A stretch of 64,000 nt of DNA from CAZRKC01 sp964600665. Its GTDB lineage: Bacteria > Bacillota > SLNR01. Made by a program: the position numbers and the translations under genes. Below are positions 33,127 to 41,708 of the stretch, one piece after another. Within the stretch, counting starts at the first letter, position 1; every line of letters starts with the position of its first letter. The notes beneath the pieces are model-generated. The model made no database searches and had not been told where the DNA came from. It was given only the letters and a program-made list of their open reading frames with translations. The DNA is taken from positions 30,929 through 94,928 of the forward strand of contig CAZRKC010000007.1 of NCBI GenBank assembly GCA_964600665.1, in the 5' to 3' direction.

Positions 33127-34476
33127 TTGAATCTTTTCGATATGAATATCAATTCGATTCTACATAAATCAACCCCTTTAGCCACGCGTATGCGGCCACG
33201 TACCTTAGACGAAATCGTTGGACAAGATCATTTAGTTGGTCCCGGGCGTATTCTGCGAAAATTGATCGAATCAGATCAACTACATTCATTGATCTTATTC
33301 GGACCACCTGGTACCGGCAAAACAACTCTCGCTCGTATCATTGCCAATACAACTGAAGCATATTTTGAACAACTCAATGCATCATCTGCAGGTGTTGCTG
33401 ATATTCGCAGAATTGTTCACGAAGCGAGGGACCGTCTTGGTATGTATCACAGAAGAACGCTACTTTTTATTGATGAAATTCATCGATTTAACAAGTCTCA
33501 GCAAGATGCGCTCTTACCAGCAGTCGAGAATGGCACTGTGATACTGATCGGTGCGACGACTGAAACTCCGACGTATGAAATGAATCCAGCACTTGTTTCA
33601 AGATCACACATTCTGAAATTAGAACCACTGAAAGATGACCAAATAAAGAAGGTCATTGAAACCGCTCTTCGGGATGTTGAAAGAGGATTAGGAGATACAA
33701 AGATTGCCATAACTGATGAAGCATTGCAACATCTTCTGAATATTTCAAATGGAGATGCTCGTACTGCTCTCAATACTTTAGAGCTTGCTTCGCTGATTGC
33801 CGAAAAACAGGCAGATAATTCGATCGGATTAACTCTCAGTATTATTGAAGAAACTGCGCAAATCCGCATGCTAAAGTATGATAAAGCAGGTGACAATCAT
33901 TATGACGTGGTTTCGGCTTTTATTAAGAGCATGCGTGGTTCTGACCCGAGCGCTGCATTATACTGGCTGGCGAAGATGGTTGTAGCAGGCGAGGATCCTC
34001 GGTTCATAGCTCGAAGGATTATCGTACACGCTTCCGAAGATGTAGGTATGGCAGACCCCCAAGCCTTATTGATTGCCACAGCTGCAGCTCATGCAGTAGA
34101 ATATGTAGGCTGGCCGGAAGCGAAGCTTCCACTCGCACAAGCCGTCATCCATATTGCGACAGCACCGAAAAGCAATTCTGTTGTAATCGCCATTAATAAA
34201 GCAATCGAGGATGTTAATCAGATGGCCAGTGGTGAAGTTCCAAAACACCTACGGGATTCTAGTTATCAAGTTTCTAAAGATCAAGGGTATGGTATCGATT
34301 ATCTTTATCCCCATGATTTCCCTGGTAACTATGTGCCGCAGCAATATCTTCCTGATCACTTATCGGGAGCATCGTACTATGTGCCCGGTACAAATGGCTA
34401 TGAAGCAACCATACATAAAAGGCTCACTGAGAAAAGATTGCTTATTGATCACCCGGAACCAGAATCTTCTCCATGA
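33127..34476 (+). CDS. rarA: Replication-associated recombination AAA+ ATPase RarA/MgsA
   Basis: About 449 residues of the RarA/MgsA/WRNIP1 family, acting at stalled replication forks with clamp-loader-like architecture. It starts N-L-F-D, then P-L-A-T-R-M-R-P-R-T-L-D-E-I-V-G-Q; Walker A is G-P-P-G-T-G-K-T-T near 60, Walker B F-I-D-E-I-H-R-F near 113, sensor 1 G-A-T-T-E. The MgsA C-terminal domain has Y-W-L-A-K-M, D-V-G-M-A-D-P and Y-L-P-D-H-L. The start is TTG 33127, eight bases after GGAG; ATG 33121 is too close to it. It is on the opposite strand to its neighbours and overlaps the 3' end of the GNAT gene by 35 bases. Confidence 0.94.
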   Translation: MNLFDMNINSILHKSTPLATRMRPRTLDEIVGQDHLVGPGRILRKLIESDQLHSLILFGPPGTGKTTLARIIANTTEAYFEQLNASSAGVADIRRIVHEARDRLGMYHRRTLLFIDEIHRFNKSQQDALLPAVENGTVILIGATTETPTYEMNPALVSRSHILKLEPLKDDQIKKVIETALRDVERGLGDTKIAITDEALQHLLNISNGDARTALNTLELASLIAEKQADNSIGLTLSIIEETAQIRMLKYDKAGDNHYDVVSAFIKSMRGSDPSAALYWLAKMVVAGEDPRFIARRIIVHASEDVGMADPQALLIATAAAHAVEYVGWPEAKLPLAQAVIHIATAPKSNSVVIAINKAIEDVNQMASGEVPKHLRDSSYQVSKDQGYGIDYLYPHDFPGNYVPQQYLPDHLSGASYYVPGTNGYEATIHKRLTEKRLLIDHPEPESSP

Positions 34477-34951
34477 TGATAGTATCGATCCACTTGCCAT
34501 CTAGTAATCCCATTTCTTTGTAAACACCCACGGTACGAAAGCCGAATTTCTCGTACAAATGAATACCATTCGTGTTGTGGGCAAGGGCAGAAAGTACCAT
34601 TTTGTGGTATTTATGCAGCTCCGCCAAATGTATCAATTCATCCATCAACATCGAGCCAATCCCTTTCCCCCGTTGATTCCGGGCTACATATATGGAAAAG
34701 TCTGCTACATGTTGATAACAAGGGCGAATGTTAAATACATTAAGGGACCCGAACCCCTCAACAAGTGAATCCTCCACTGCCACAATGACCGGATGCTTTT
34801 CATCATGGGATGCAAACCATTTCAGACGGTCTTCAATGCTTTTAGTGTCACTTTCCAATGTTGCAATTCTATCCTCAATCCCCTGATTGTATATGTGTGT
34901 TATTTGTTCAATATCTTCTGGTACCGCCTTCCGAATGATGATACCCACCAT
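34442..34951 (-). CDS. GNAT-family N-acetyltransferase (phosphinothricin acetyltransferase-like)
   Basis: 169 residues with the GNAT fold: I-R-K-A-V-P-E-D at the start, a Y-V-A-R-N-Q-R-G-K-G-I-G acetyl-CoA loop near 92-103, and N-G-I-H-L-Y-E-K-F-G-F near 128-138, with G-V-Y-K-E-M-G-L-L-D-G-K-W near the C-terminus. This last block resembles the PAT/MnaT group that acetylates methionine derivatives or related small amines, but the substrate is not certain. Start ATG 34951 (or the neighbouring ATG/GTG codons) follows GGAGG. It overlaps rarA end to end by 35 bases and follows threonine aldolase. Confidence 0.85.
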   Translation of the reverse strand: MVGIIIRKAVPEDIEQITHIYNQGIEDRIATLESDTKSIEDRLKWFASHDEKHPVIVAVEDSLVEGFGSLNVFNIRPCYQHVADFSIYVARNQRGKGIGSMLMDELIHLAELHKYHKMVLSALAHNTNGIHLYEKFGFRTVGVYKEMGLLDGKWIDTIIMEKILVPGDQ

Positions 34952-35005
34952 CATCGCCTCCAGAGCGTCGCTATGGATTACTTACTTATTAGCTTGAAAA
35001 ACCAC

Positions 35006-36037
35006 TTATGCAATCGCTTCAATAGCATTGAGGGTTTTAGCGATGTCGTCACTGGAAATACCGTGATGAGTTACCATGCGGATACGGGTTTGATCGACTG
35101 CACCCGCAAGGATGCCGGATTCTTTAATATGACCAAGAAACTCAGGAACTGTTAGCTTAGTACCAGCGATATCAAAGGCGACAATGTTTGTCTGCACAGT
35201 TTCTAAATCAATCACTATTCCTTCTATCTTCGCAAGGCCATTTGCCAATATTTTTGCGTTCTGATGATCTTCTGCAAGACGCTCGACCATTTTTGTCAAA
35301 GAAATAATACCGGCTGCGGCAAGAATACCGGATTGCCTCATTCCTCCACCAAGCATCTTCCTCCATTTCTTCGCTTTTTCTATCCAATCTTTAGGGCCTG
35401 CTACCATGGATCCTACCGGAGCGCATAATCCTTTTGATAGACAAAACATTACTGTGTCAACATGCGCCGTAATTTCTTTAACATCCACGCCCAGAGCCAC
35501 TGCCGCGTTGAAGACTCTTGCCCCATCGAGGTGGACAAAAATTCCCTTTGAATCAGCCAAATCTTTAATGCCTTTCATGTTATTAATAGGAGTAATTGTA
35601 CCGCCACCCCTATTATGGGTGTTCTCAAGACAAATCAATCTTGTTTCTGGAAAATGGATATTTTTTACACGTAACTCTTTCGCGATATCCTCAGCCTCAA
35701 GAATTCCATTTTTGCCAGGAACTTGTCGCGGGTGAGCACCAGAAAGAACTGCGATTCCACCAACCTCATAATAATAGATATGCGCTTCACTCTCCAGAAT
35801 AACCTCATCTCCACGTTTGGTGTGAGCCATGATGGCAATCTGATTTCCCATTGTTCCACTGGGTACAAATAAGGCCGCTTCCTTGCCGACCATTTCAGCA
35901 GCGATTTTCTCCAGCCGGTTTACGGTTGGATCTTCCCCATACACATCGTCTCCAACTTCTGCATTCGCCATAGCATACCGCATTTCCTCAGTCGGCTTTG
36001 TGACAGTATCACTACGAAGATCGATTTGATAACTCAT
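35006..36037 (-). CDS. ltaE: Low-specificity L-threonine aldolase
   Basis: A PLP enzyme that splits threonine and allo-threonine into glycine and acetaldehyde. The 343-residue protein begins I-D-L-R-S-D-T-V-T-K-P-T, has D-D-V-Y-G-E-D-P-T-V and F-V-P-S-G-T-M-G-N-Q near 55, H-L-D-G-A-R near 170 and the PLP lysine in C-L-S-K-G-L near 198. Start ATG 36037 has GGAGGTGA four bases upstream; an in-frame extension to 36061 has no such site. It lies between tcdA and the GNAT gene, neither of which is related to its function. Confidence 0.93.
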   Translation of the reverse strand: MSYQIDLRSDTVTKPTEEMRYAMANAEVGDDVYGEDPTVNRLEKIAAEMVGKEAALFVPSGTMGNQIAIMAHTKRGDEVILESEAHIYYYEVGGIAVLSGAHPRQVPGKNGILEAEDIAKELRVKNIHFPETRLICLENTHNRGGGTITPINNMKGIKDLADSKGIFVHLDGARVFNAAVALGVDVKEITAHVDTVMFCLSKGLCAPVGSMVAGPKDWIEKAKKWRKMLGGGMRQSGILAAAGIISLTKMVERLAEDHQNAKILANGLAKIEGIVIDLETVQTNIVAFDIAGTKLTVPEFLGHIKESGILAGAVDQTRIRMVTHHGISSDDIAKTLNAIEAIA

Positions 36038-36094
36038 TACGTCACCTCCAGGTAGTTTCATACAGGTTCATTCGTCGTGAGAACAATTATCCCT

Positions 36095-36820
36095 TCAAAT
36101 AAGTTCGGACAATGTGTCATTAATCACAACTGAAGCTAAAAGAAGCCCTACGGAAGATGGTAGATAGGCGATGCTTCCGGGAGGACTGAAAGTGGTTGAG
36201 AGGTCACTATCGCCTTCCAAAACTGGTTTCCTAGGAGATTCTGTCGAGAAAACTGTTTTTACACCTTTTGTGATACCTCTCTCTTTGAGTTTCATCCTTA
36301 CACGCCTCGCAAGGGGGCACGTATGCGTTTTCGAAATATCCGCAACAACTAATTTCGTAGGGTCAAATTTATTACCTGCTCCCATTGATGAAATTATTGG
36401 TATTTTATGATGCACACAATAGGTTATCAGCGCGATTTTTGCATTAACATGATCCATCGCATCAACGACATAATCCACTTGGTTACAATCAATTACTTCC
36501 TTGACATTGTATTCATCCAGATACATACACAATCCAGTTACCTTGGCTGCTGGATTTATTTGCAGGATCCTGTCCCGCATCACCAGAACCTTTTCCGATC
36601 CGATAGTGGGAATCAAGGCATGTATCTGCCGATTGATATTTGAAGGGGAAACATAATCAAAGTCAACCAACACAATAGTGCCTACCCCGCATCGTGCAAT
36701 TGCTTCAGCGGCAAAGGAACCAACTCCACCTACGCCGAATATTCCAACTCTTAGCTTTGATAACTTCTCAATCCCGTCTTTACCAATGAGCATCTCAGTT
36801 CTAATGTTCCATTTCTCCAA
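36095..36820 (-). CDS. tcdA: tRNA threonylcarbamoyladenosine dehydratase
   Basis: TcdA (CsdL/YrvM) is an E1-like enzyme that cyclises t6A37 to ct6A in tRNA with ATP. The 241-residue protein has the nucleotide-binding G-I-F-G-V-G-G-V-G-S near 25, D-F-D-Y-V-S-P-S-N-I-N-R-Q near 48, D-A-M-D-H-V near 110 and the S-S-M-G-A-G-N-K-F-D-P motif near 137. The start is TTG 36820, five bases after GGGGGTGG; the frame stays open upstream across the 6S RNA 3' end, which is not coding. The aspS-6S-tcdA order equals the Bacillus aspS-bsrA-yrvM arrangement. Confidence 0.93.
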   Translation of the reverse strand: MEKWNIRTEMLIGKDGIEKLSKLRVGIFGVGGVGSFAAEAIARCGVGTIVLVDFDYVSPSNINRQIHALIPTIGSEKVLVMRDRILQINPAAKVTGLCMYLDEYNVKEVIDCNQVDYVVDAMDHVNAKIALITYCVHHKIPIISSMGAGNKFDPTKLVVADISKTHTCPLARRVRMKLKERGITKGVKTVFSTESPRKPVLEGDSDLSTTFSPPGSIAYLPSSVGLLLASVVINDTLSELI

Positions 36821-36841
36821 AAATACCACCCCCACAAAAGG

Positions 36842-37056
36842 AAAAACAACCGACCAATATCCCCACCATGTCGTGATAGCCGCTGTTTTGAACCTGCTCG
36901 CGCAGGTGGGTGCCCTCCCGTAAAGTTTGCGTTCCTTCTGCATCAGCAGATGGCATCACGCCCATCACAGAGCGTAGGCTCCCTTTGTTCTAATGTTGGC
37001 TCAAAACATACGGTGAAACACGTGCACAGCAGGGAAGTTGTTATCGATTGCTATCC
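36842..37056 (-). ncRNA. ssrS: 6S RNA
   Basis: 6S RNA mimics an open promoter and binds sigma-A RNA polymerase in stationary phase. Read on the minus strand, the 5' end TCCCTGCTGTG (from 37035) and the 3' end CATGGTGGGGA pair with 11 base pairs including G-U, closing one long rod. The interior has TTTTGAGCCAACAT and GGGAGCCTACG, as in known Firmicutes 6S RNAs, then a small hairpin ACCTGC-GCGA-GCAGGT followed by TCAAAACAGCGGC. There is no coding frame with a start signal. The position between aspS and tcdA is that of bsrA in Bacillus subtilis. The ends are estimated to about ten bases. Confidence 0.87.
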
Positions 37057-37062
37057 GATTAA

Positions 37063-37091
37063 ATATTAACATAACTACTCAACTAATTCAA
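37063..37091 (-). promoter_or_regulatory. Promoter of the 6S RNA gene
   Basis: On the minus strand TTGAAT (37086-37091) and TAATAT (37063-37068) are 17 bases apart; transcription should start near 37056. The -35 box is 12 bases from the aspS stop codon (37103), so 6S RNA has its own promoter rather than depending only on the aspS transcript. Confidence 0.7.
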
Positions 37092-37102
37092 GTCTATGGG
37101 TA

Positions 37103-38890
37103 TCAAAGCGGTTTTGGCATCATTACCTTAACTGACAATTCTTTGAGCTGATTGTCTGATACTTCGGTTGGAGCTTGTGACATTAGACATGTAGCGCTTT
37201 GAGTTTTCGGGAAAGCTATTACATCACGTATGCTTTCACGGCCTGCCATTATCATAATAAGCCGGTCAAAACCGAAAGCAATCCCCCCATGCGGCGGTGT
37301 ACCATATTCAAACGCATCCAATAAATAGCCAAATTTATCCCTTGCGTCCGCTTCCGAATGACCAAGGAACGAAAATATCTTTTCTTGAATCTCTCTACTG
37401 TGAATTCTGATGCTGCCCCCTCCGATTTCTGTCCCATTCAATACCATATCGTACGCTTTTGCTCTCATCTTTGATGGATTTACCAGTAATAACTCAATGT
37501 CTTCATCAAGAGGAGCAGTAAAAGGATGATGCACAGCAGTGTGTCTTTTCTCTTCTTCATCGTACTCAAACATGGGGAAATCAACCACCCAAAGAAACCG
37601 AAATGCTTTTGGATCAATCAAACCCAACTTTTTCCCGAGGAATAATCGGATATTCCCGAGGCAGGGGGCAACCATTTCTTCATGTCCCGCAACAAAAATC
37701 AGTAAATCCCCTGGTTGACCTTTTAAGGCTTTGATAATCTCACTCATTTCTTGCTCAGTCATAAATTTCTGAATAGGTGATTTTATCTCATCCTCATGGA
37801 CTGCGACCCATGCCAATCCTTTTGCCTTCATAGTTTTAGCAAGATCAGTTAATTCATCGATTTCCTTACGAGTCGCATTGCCAAATCCTTTTATATTGAT
37901 TCCCCTGACGCACCCGTTATTTATGACTGTGTCCTTAAATACCTGAAAGCTACTATCCGACACGATATTCGTAATGTCCTCAATCTCCATGCCGAATCGC
38001 AAATCAGGCTTATCGGATCCATATCGACACATTGCCTCTTGATAATTCAACACTTGGAATGGCTCAGTGAATTCAATCCCCTTTATCTCAGCGAATATCT
38101 CTTTGACAAGATTTTCAGCCATTTCCATAACTCTTGAGCGGTCGACAAATGACATTTCGATATCAATCTGAGTAAATTCCGGTTGTCGGTCTGCTCTCAA
38201 ATCCTCATCCCGGAAGCAGCGTACAATCTGGTAATATCGATCAAAACCAGAAACCATGAGAATTTGTTTAAATAACTGTGGTGATTGCGGCAGTGCAAAA
38301 AATTTCCCTGGGTTTACACGGCTTGGGACTAAAAAATCCCGGGCCCCTTCTGGTGTGCTTTTGGTCAGTATCGGCGTTTCAATCTCCAAGAAACCGTTCT
38401 TATCCAAATATTTTCTAACAACTTGGGCAGTTTGGTGACGAAGAATCAGATTTTGTTGCATCTCAGGTCTTCTCAAATCCAAATAACGATATTTAAGTCG
38501 AACTGTTTCGTCAACATTCACATTATCTGAAATATAGAAAGGAGGTGTTTTCGCGGAATTCAAAAGACGCATTTGGAGGGCAGTGACTTCAATTTCCCCC
38601 GTGGGAACAAGTCTATTCTGCGTACCCTCAGGCCGTTGCACAACTTTCCCAATAATCGCGACAACGTACTCACTCCTTAACTTCTGTGCATGGCTAAACA
38701 AAGGTTGAACTATCGGGTCGAATACAACTTGAACGATGCCTGTTCGATCTCTCAAATCAACAAAAATTAGCCCGCCATGGTCTCTTCTTTTGCTCACCCA
38801 GCCCATGATAGTAATTTCTTGCCCAATATTTCGGATATTTAGCTCCCCACACATATGGGTTCTGACTAAACCATTAACAGTTTCTGCCAT
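37103..38890 (-). CDS. aspS: Aspartate-tRNA ligase
   Basis: Class IIb synthetase of the bacterial type, 595 residues. It has an OB-fold anticodon domain (1-110, with G-W-V-S-K-R-R-D-H-G-G), motif 2 in F-R-D-E-D-L-R-A-D-R-Q-P-E-F-T-Q-I-D near 215, a GAD insertion domain (about 290-420) and motif 3 in G-I-A-F-G-F-D-R-L near 535. Whether it also charges tRNA-Asn cannot be said from this window. ATG 38890 follows AGGTGA. It lies 15 bases after hisS, and both depend on the T-box upstream of hisS. Confidence 0.96.
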   Translation of the reverse strand: MAETVNGLVRTHMCGELNIRNIGQEITIMGWVSKRRDHGGLIFVDLRDRTGIVQVVFDPIVQPLFSHAQKLRSEYVVAIIGKVVQRPEGTQNRLVPTGEIEVTALQMRLLNSAKTPPFYISDNVNVDETVRLKYRYLDLRRPEMQQNLILRHQTAQVVRKYLDKNGFLEIETPILTKSTPEGARDFLVPSRVNPGKFFALPQSPQLFKQILMVSGFDRYYQIVRCFRDEDLRADRQPEFTQIDIEMSFVDRSRVMEMAENLVKEIFAEIKGIEFTEPFQVLNYQEAMCRYGSDKPDLRFGMEIEDITNIVSDSSFQVFKDTVINNGCVRGINIKGFGNATRKEIDELTDLAKTMKAKGLAWVAVHEDEIKSPIQKFMTEQEMSEIIKALKGQPGDLLIFVAGHEEMVAPCLGNIRLFLGKKLGLIDPKAFRFLWVVDFPMFEYDEEEKRHTAVHHPFTAPLDEDIELLLVNPSKMRAKAYDMVLNGTEIGGGSIRIHSREIQEKIFSFLGHSEADARDKFGYLLDAFEYGTPPHGGIAFGFDRLIMIMAGRESIRDVIAFPKTQSATCLMSQAPTEVSDNQLKELSVKVMMPKPL

Positions 38891-38905
38891 GATTATTTCA
38901 CCTGC

Positions 38906-40195
38906 CTACTGTGATAATTTACTTGCTATTTCATCCAATATTTTTTCAGATGGGACTTGATACTGAGCACCATCACCCATGTTACGAATAGTTAAAAAGC
39001 CTTCTTTGAGTTCATCTTCCCCAACAATTACCACGATTTTTGCCTTTAATTTGTCAGCCAACTTCATTTGCCCACGCAAGCTTCTCCCTAACATGTCGCT
39101 TTCTGCTGATATTCCAGCCGATCGAATGCTCTGTGTCAATGAAAAAGCATATAGGCTCGACTCTTTTCCAATCGAGGCAACAAAAACTGAAATTGTATTT
39201 TCATTTGGAAAAGGATTTCCTTTTTTCTCGACTGTTAATATCAATCGCTCGATACCCAAAGCAAAACCAACCCCAGGAGTCGGATCCCCTCCACACAACT
39301 CGACTAAACCATCATAACGACCGCCACCACACACTGAGCTTTGTGATCCTAAAGCATTGGATGTAATTTCATATGTCGTTTTTGTATAATAGTCTAAACC
39401 CCTAACTAATCGTGGATTGATGGTGTAAGTGATACCAACAGAATCCAAATGCGCTTTCAAACCTGTAAAATGGTTACTGCATTCCGTACAAAGAAAGTTG
39501 ATAATGTCAGGGGCACCACGTGTAATCTCTTGGCAACTAGCATTTTTACAATCGAGAATTCTTAAAGGATTTCGTTCAAATCGATTCTGACAATCATCAC
39601 ACAAGTCTCCGATGTTGATTTTCAAATACTCTTTTAACTCATCCATATGGTTTGGTCTGCAATTCGGGCACCCAATGCTATTGATGAATAGTGTCAACGA
39701 GCCATCGTCAGCTTCATCCGTCATTTTTAGCCCTAAACTCTTCAGAAACTGAATAGCAACAACAATACTCTCTGCATCTGCAGAAGGATTAGCCGCACCA
39801 AGTATTTCCAGTCCTACCTGATGGAATTGTCGATAACGCCCAGCTTGTGGCTTATCATACCGAAACATTGGACCAATGTAATAAAGCTTAGTTGGCTGGA
39901 CTTGGCTGAATAATTTGTGCTCAAGATACGCGCGCACAACCGCAGCTGTGTTCTCTGGTCGAAGTGTTATACTTCGATTACTTCGGTCAGAGAAAGTATA
40001 CATCTCTTTCTCAACAATATCGGTCGTTTCCCCGACTCCCCGGAGAAACAATTCGGTATGTTCGAATATTGGTGTTCTAATTTCGCCATACGCATACTTA
40101 TGACAGATGTTCCTGAAAACCTGCTCAACATATTGCCACTTCTCCACTTCCCCCGGCATGAAATCATTGGTTCCTCTTGGCCTGGTTGTCAGCAT
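38906..40195 (-). CDS. hisS: Histidine-tRNA ligase
   Basis: Class IIa synthetase, 429 residues. Visible motifs are R-P-R-G-T-N-D at the N-terminus, motif 1 P-I-F-E-H near 40, T-L-R-P-E-N-T-A near 75, motif 2 around F-R-Y-D-K-P-Q-A-G-R-Y-R-Q-F near 110-125, the HisA/B motifs L-V-R-G-L-D-Y-Y near 260 and V-G-F-A-L-G-I-E-R-L near 310. A Cys-rich insert (C-P-N-C, C-D-D-C, C-T-E-C) near 175-240 is found in many clostridial HisRS and may bind zinc. GAGGGGGG precedes ATG 40195. First gene of hisS-aspS. Confidence 0.96.
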   Translation of the reverse strand: MLTTRPRGTNDFMPGEVEKWQYVEQVFRNICHKYAYGEIRTPIFEHTELFLRGVGETTDIVEKEMYTFSDRSNRSITLRPENTAAVVRAYLEHKLFSQVQPTKLYYIGPMFRYDKPQAGRYRQFHQVGLEILGAANPSADAESIVVAIQFLKSLGLKMTDEADDGSLTLFINSIGCPNCRPNHMDELKEYLKINIGDLCDDCQNRFERNPLRILDCKNASCQEITRGAPDIINFLCTECSNHFTGLKAHLDSVGITYTINPRLVRGLDYYTKTTYEITSNALGSQSSVCGGGRYDGLVELCGGDPTPGVGFALGIERLILTVEKKGNPFPNENTISVFVASIGKESSLYAFSLTQSIRSAGISAESDMLGRSLRGQMKLADKLKAKIVVIVGEDELKEGFLTIRNMGDGAQYQVPSEKILDEIASKLSQ

Positions 40196-40212
40196 TGTAA
40201 ACCCCCCTCAAG

Positions 40213-40469
40213 AAAAAATTAATTCTCGTCCTGAACAATGAAAGAATCATCGTCAGGGACGAGAAAATCCCGCGGTACCACCCTGGTTGGGCCTTATGAC
40301 CCCACTTATTACTGATAACGGTTGTTACCGTTGCAGCCTACTTGATTCAGCTGAAAGCTCCGAGTCGTTCCCATAACGGTCGACAGAAATGATCTCAATC
40401 GCGTCATCTCTTCCCTGTGTGCCGAATAATCGTTATGATTTTCTCATCATTGCTGTTTACATATGTATT
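40213..40469 (-). promoter_or_regulatory. T-box leader of hisS-aspS (specifier probably GAC, Asp)
   Basis: The minus strand contains AGGGTGGTACCGCG (complement at 40271-40284), followed by a terminator with stem TTCTCGTCC.TGA (40224-40267) and a T6 tract (40214-40219). A stem-III-like hairpin AACGGT-AACA-ACCGTT lies further upstream. In the specifier region the sequence GGGAAC-GAC-UCGGAG suggests GAC, an Asp codon; I see no His codon in that position. So the operon may be governed by tRNA-Asp although hisS is its first gene. Confidence 0.88.
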
Positions 40470-40475
40470 ATCATC

Positions 40476-40504
40476 ATTTTATGCTACCCTTGTATGCTTG
40501 TCAA
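40476..40504 (-). promoter_or_regulatory. Sigma-A-type promoter of the hisS-aspS operon
   Basis: TTGACA (40499-40504, minus strand) and TAAAAT (40476-40481) are 17 bases apart, a near-consensus promoter that starts transcription about seven bases before the T-box leader. Confidence 0.82.
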
Positions 40505-40577
40505 TATACTGGAAAAGAAGGAATTTTGTATTTGAGGTCCAATTCAAATGATTATCATGAAAGGGGGGGATCATTGA

Positions 40578-41708
40578 GTGAACCGATTAATTTCTAGATT
40601 TAAGCCTTACCTTCAGGATTTTTCTCGTTTATCCTATATTCATAAAGATCCTGCTTTTCCACCACCCATTCATTCTGAGCCGTTGATTGACTGTGCGTTG
40701 GGTACGAATCCGTATGGTTACTCCTCATCAATCCTGGACATTTTTTCGCAGCGAGATATTTTCCAACTTGAAAAGTACCCTGATCCCTCTTATAGTCAAT
40801 TGGTCAATCGGATAATAGAGTACTGGAGCCCTTATACCAATCTTGAGTTCAATGATATTATTATTTCGGCTGGCTCATCGGGTTTAATTGAGCGGATTGG
40901 AAAGGTTCTAATTTCTCAGTCGAGCCAGATTTTTGGATATGCACCACAGTTCTCCGAATTCATCACTGAAATGAGGGCATTTGGTGGACACTACTCTTAT
41001 CTACTTTTGGACAAGAATGATGGTTTTCGATTTCCAACCAATCTATTCATAAACTCCATGGCACCACAATATTCCATTTATTATATTGATAATCCAAACA
41101 ATCCCACAGGACAAATCATTCCAATCGAATCGATCAGGGATATTCTTGATCTCGCACTTGCATTCAATGCATTTGTTGTTGTAGATGAAGCGTATGGCGA
41201 TTTCGCAGATCAAAGCTGTTCATCCATAGGATTAATCGCTGATTATCCGAACCTGATTGTATTACGCTCATTTTCTAAGGGTGCTGGCTTAGCAAGTCTT
41301 CGGGTAGGTTATGGGGTCTCACGGGGGGTTCTCAACGAGTATATCCGGAAGGTTGATTTACCATTTTCTGTATCACAGATAGCAAGTCTTGCAGCAGTTC
41401 AGTCATTGAATGATGAGCAGTTCATAATTGACTGTCGGGAAAAAGTAAAATCTGGCAAAATGATGCTAATGAATCGCTTTCCGAAACTACTATTCTCAGT
41501 AACATCAATGGAAGTTCCGATTACGTTGATTGGTCATCCTGATCCAAAGATCGATTTCTGCCGTCTCTTAGCTGAGTACAATATCCTTACTGAATCGGGT
41601 TGTGATTTCATTGGGCTTGATCATAGGTATGTAAGGTTACGGGTTCCCAAAAACATGGACGGCTTAATTGATCGTATGAATAGTATTCCAGAGATCAATC
41701 TTTTATAA
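40578..41708 (+). CDS. PLP-dependent class I/II aminotransferase (HisC/CobD-like)
   Basis: 376 residues of the histidinol-phosphate aminotransferase/threonine-phosphate decarboxylase group. It shows C-A-L-G-T-N-P-Y-G near 40, Y-P-D-P-S-Y near 65, I-D-N-P-N-N-P-T-G near 172, V-V-D-E-A-Y-G-D near 205 and the PLP lysine in S-F-S-K-G-A-G-L near 237, with R-V-G-Y-G after it. Which reaction it performs cannot be decided; no his or cob gene is nearby. The start is GTG 40578 behind GGGGGGG. It diverges from hisS and its stop overlaps the hydrolase gene on the other strand by 14 bases. Confidence 0.88.
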   Translation: MNRLISRFKPYLQDFSRLSYIHKDPAFPPPIHSEPLIDCALGTNPYGYSSSILDIFSQRDIFQLEKYPDPSYSQLVNRIIEYWSPYTNLEFNDIIISAGSSGLIERIGKVLISQSSQIFGYAPQFSEFITEMRAFGGHYSYLLLDKNDGFRFPTNLFINSMAPQYSIYYIDNPNNPTGQIIPIESIRDILDLALAFNAFVVVDEAYGDFADQSCSSIGLIADYPNLIVLRSFSKGAGLASLRVGYGVSRGVLNEYIRKVDLPFSVSQIASLAAVQSLNDEQFIIDCREKVKSGKMMLMNRFPKLLFSVTSMEVPITLIGHPDPKIDFCRLLAEYNILTESGCDFIGLDHRYVRLRVPKNMDGLIDRMNSIPEINLL

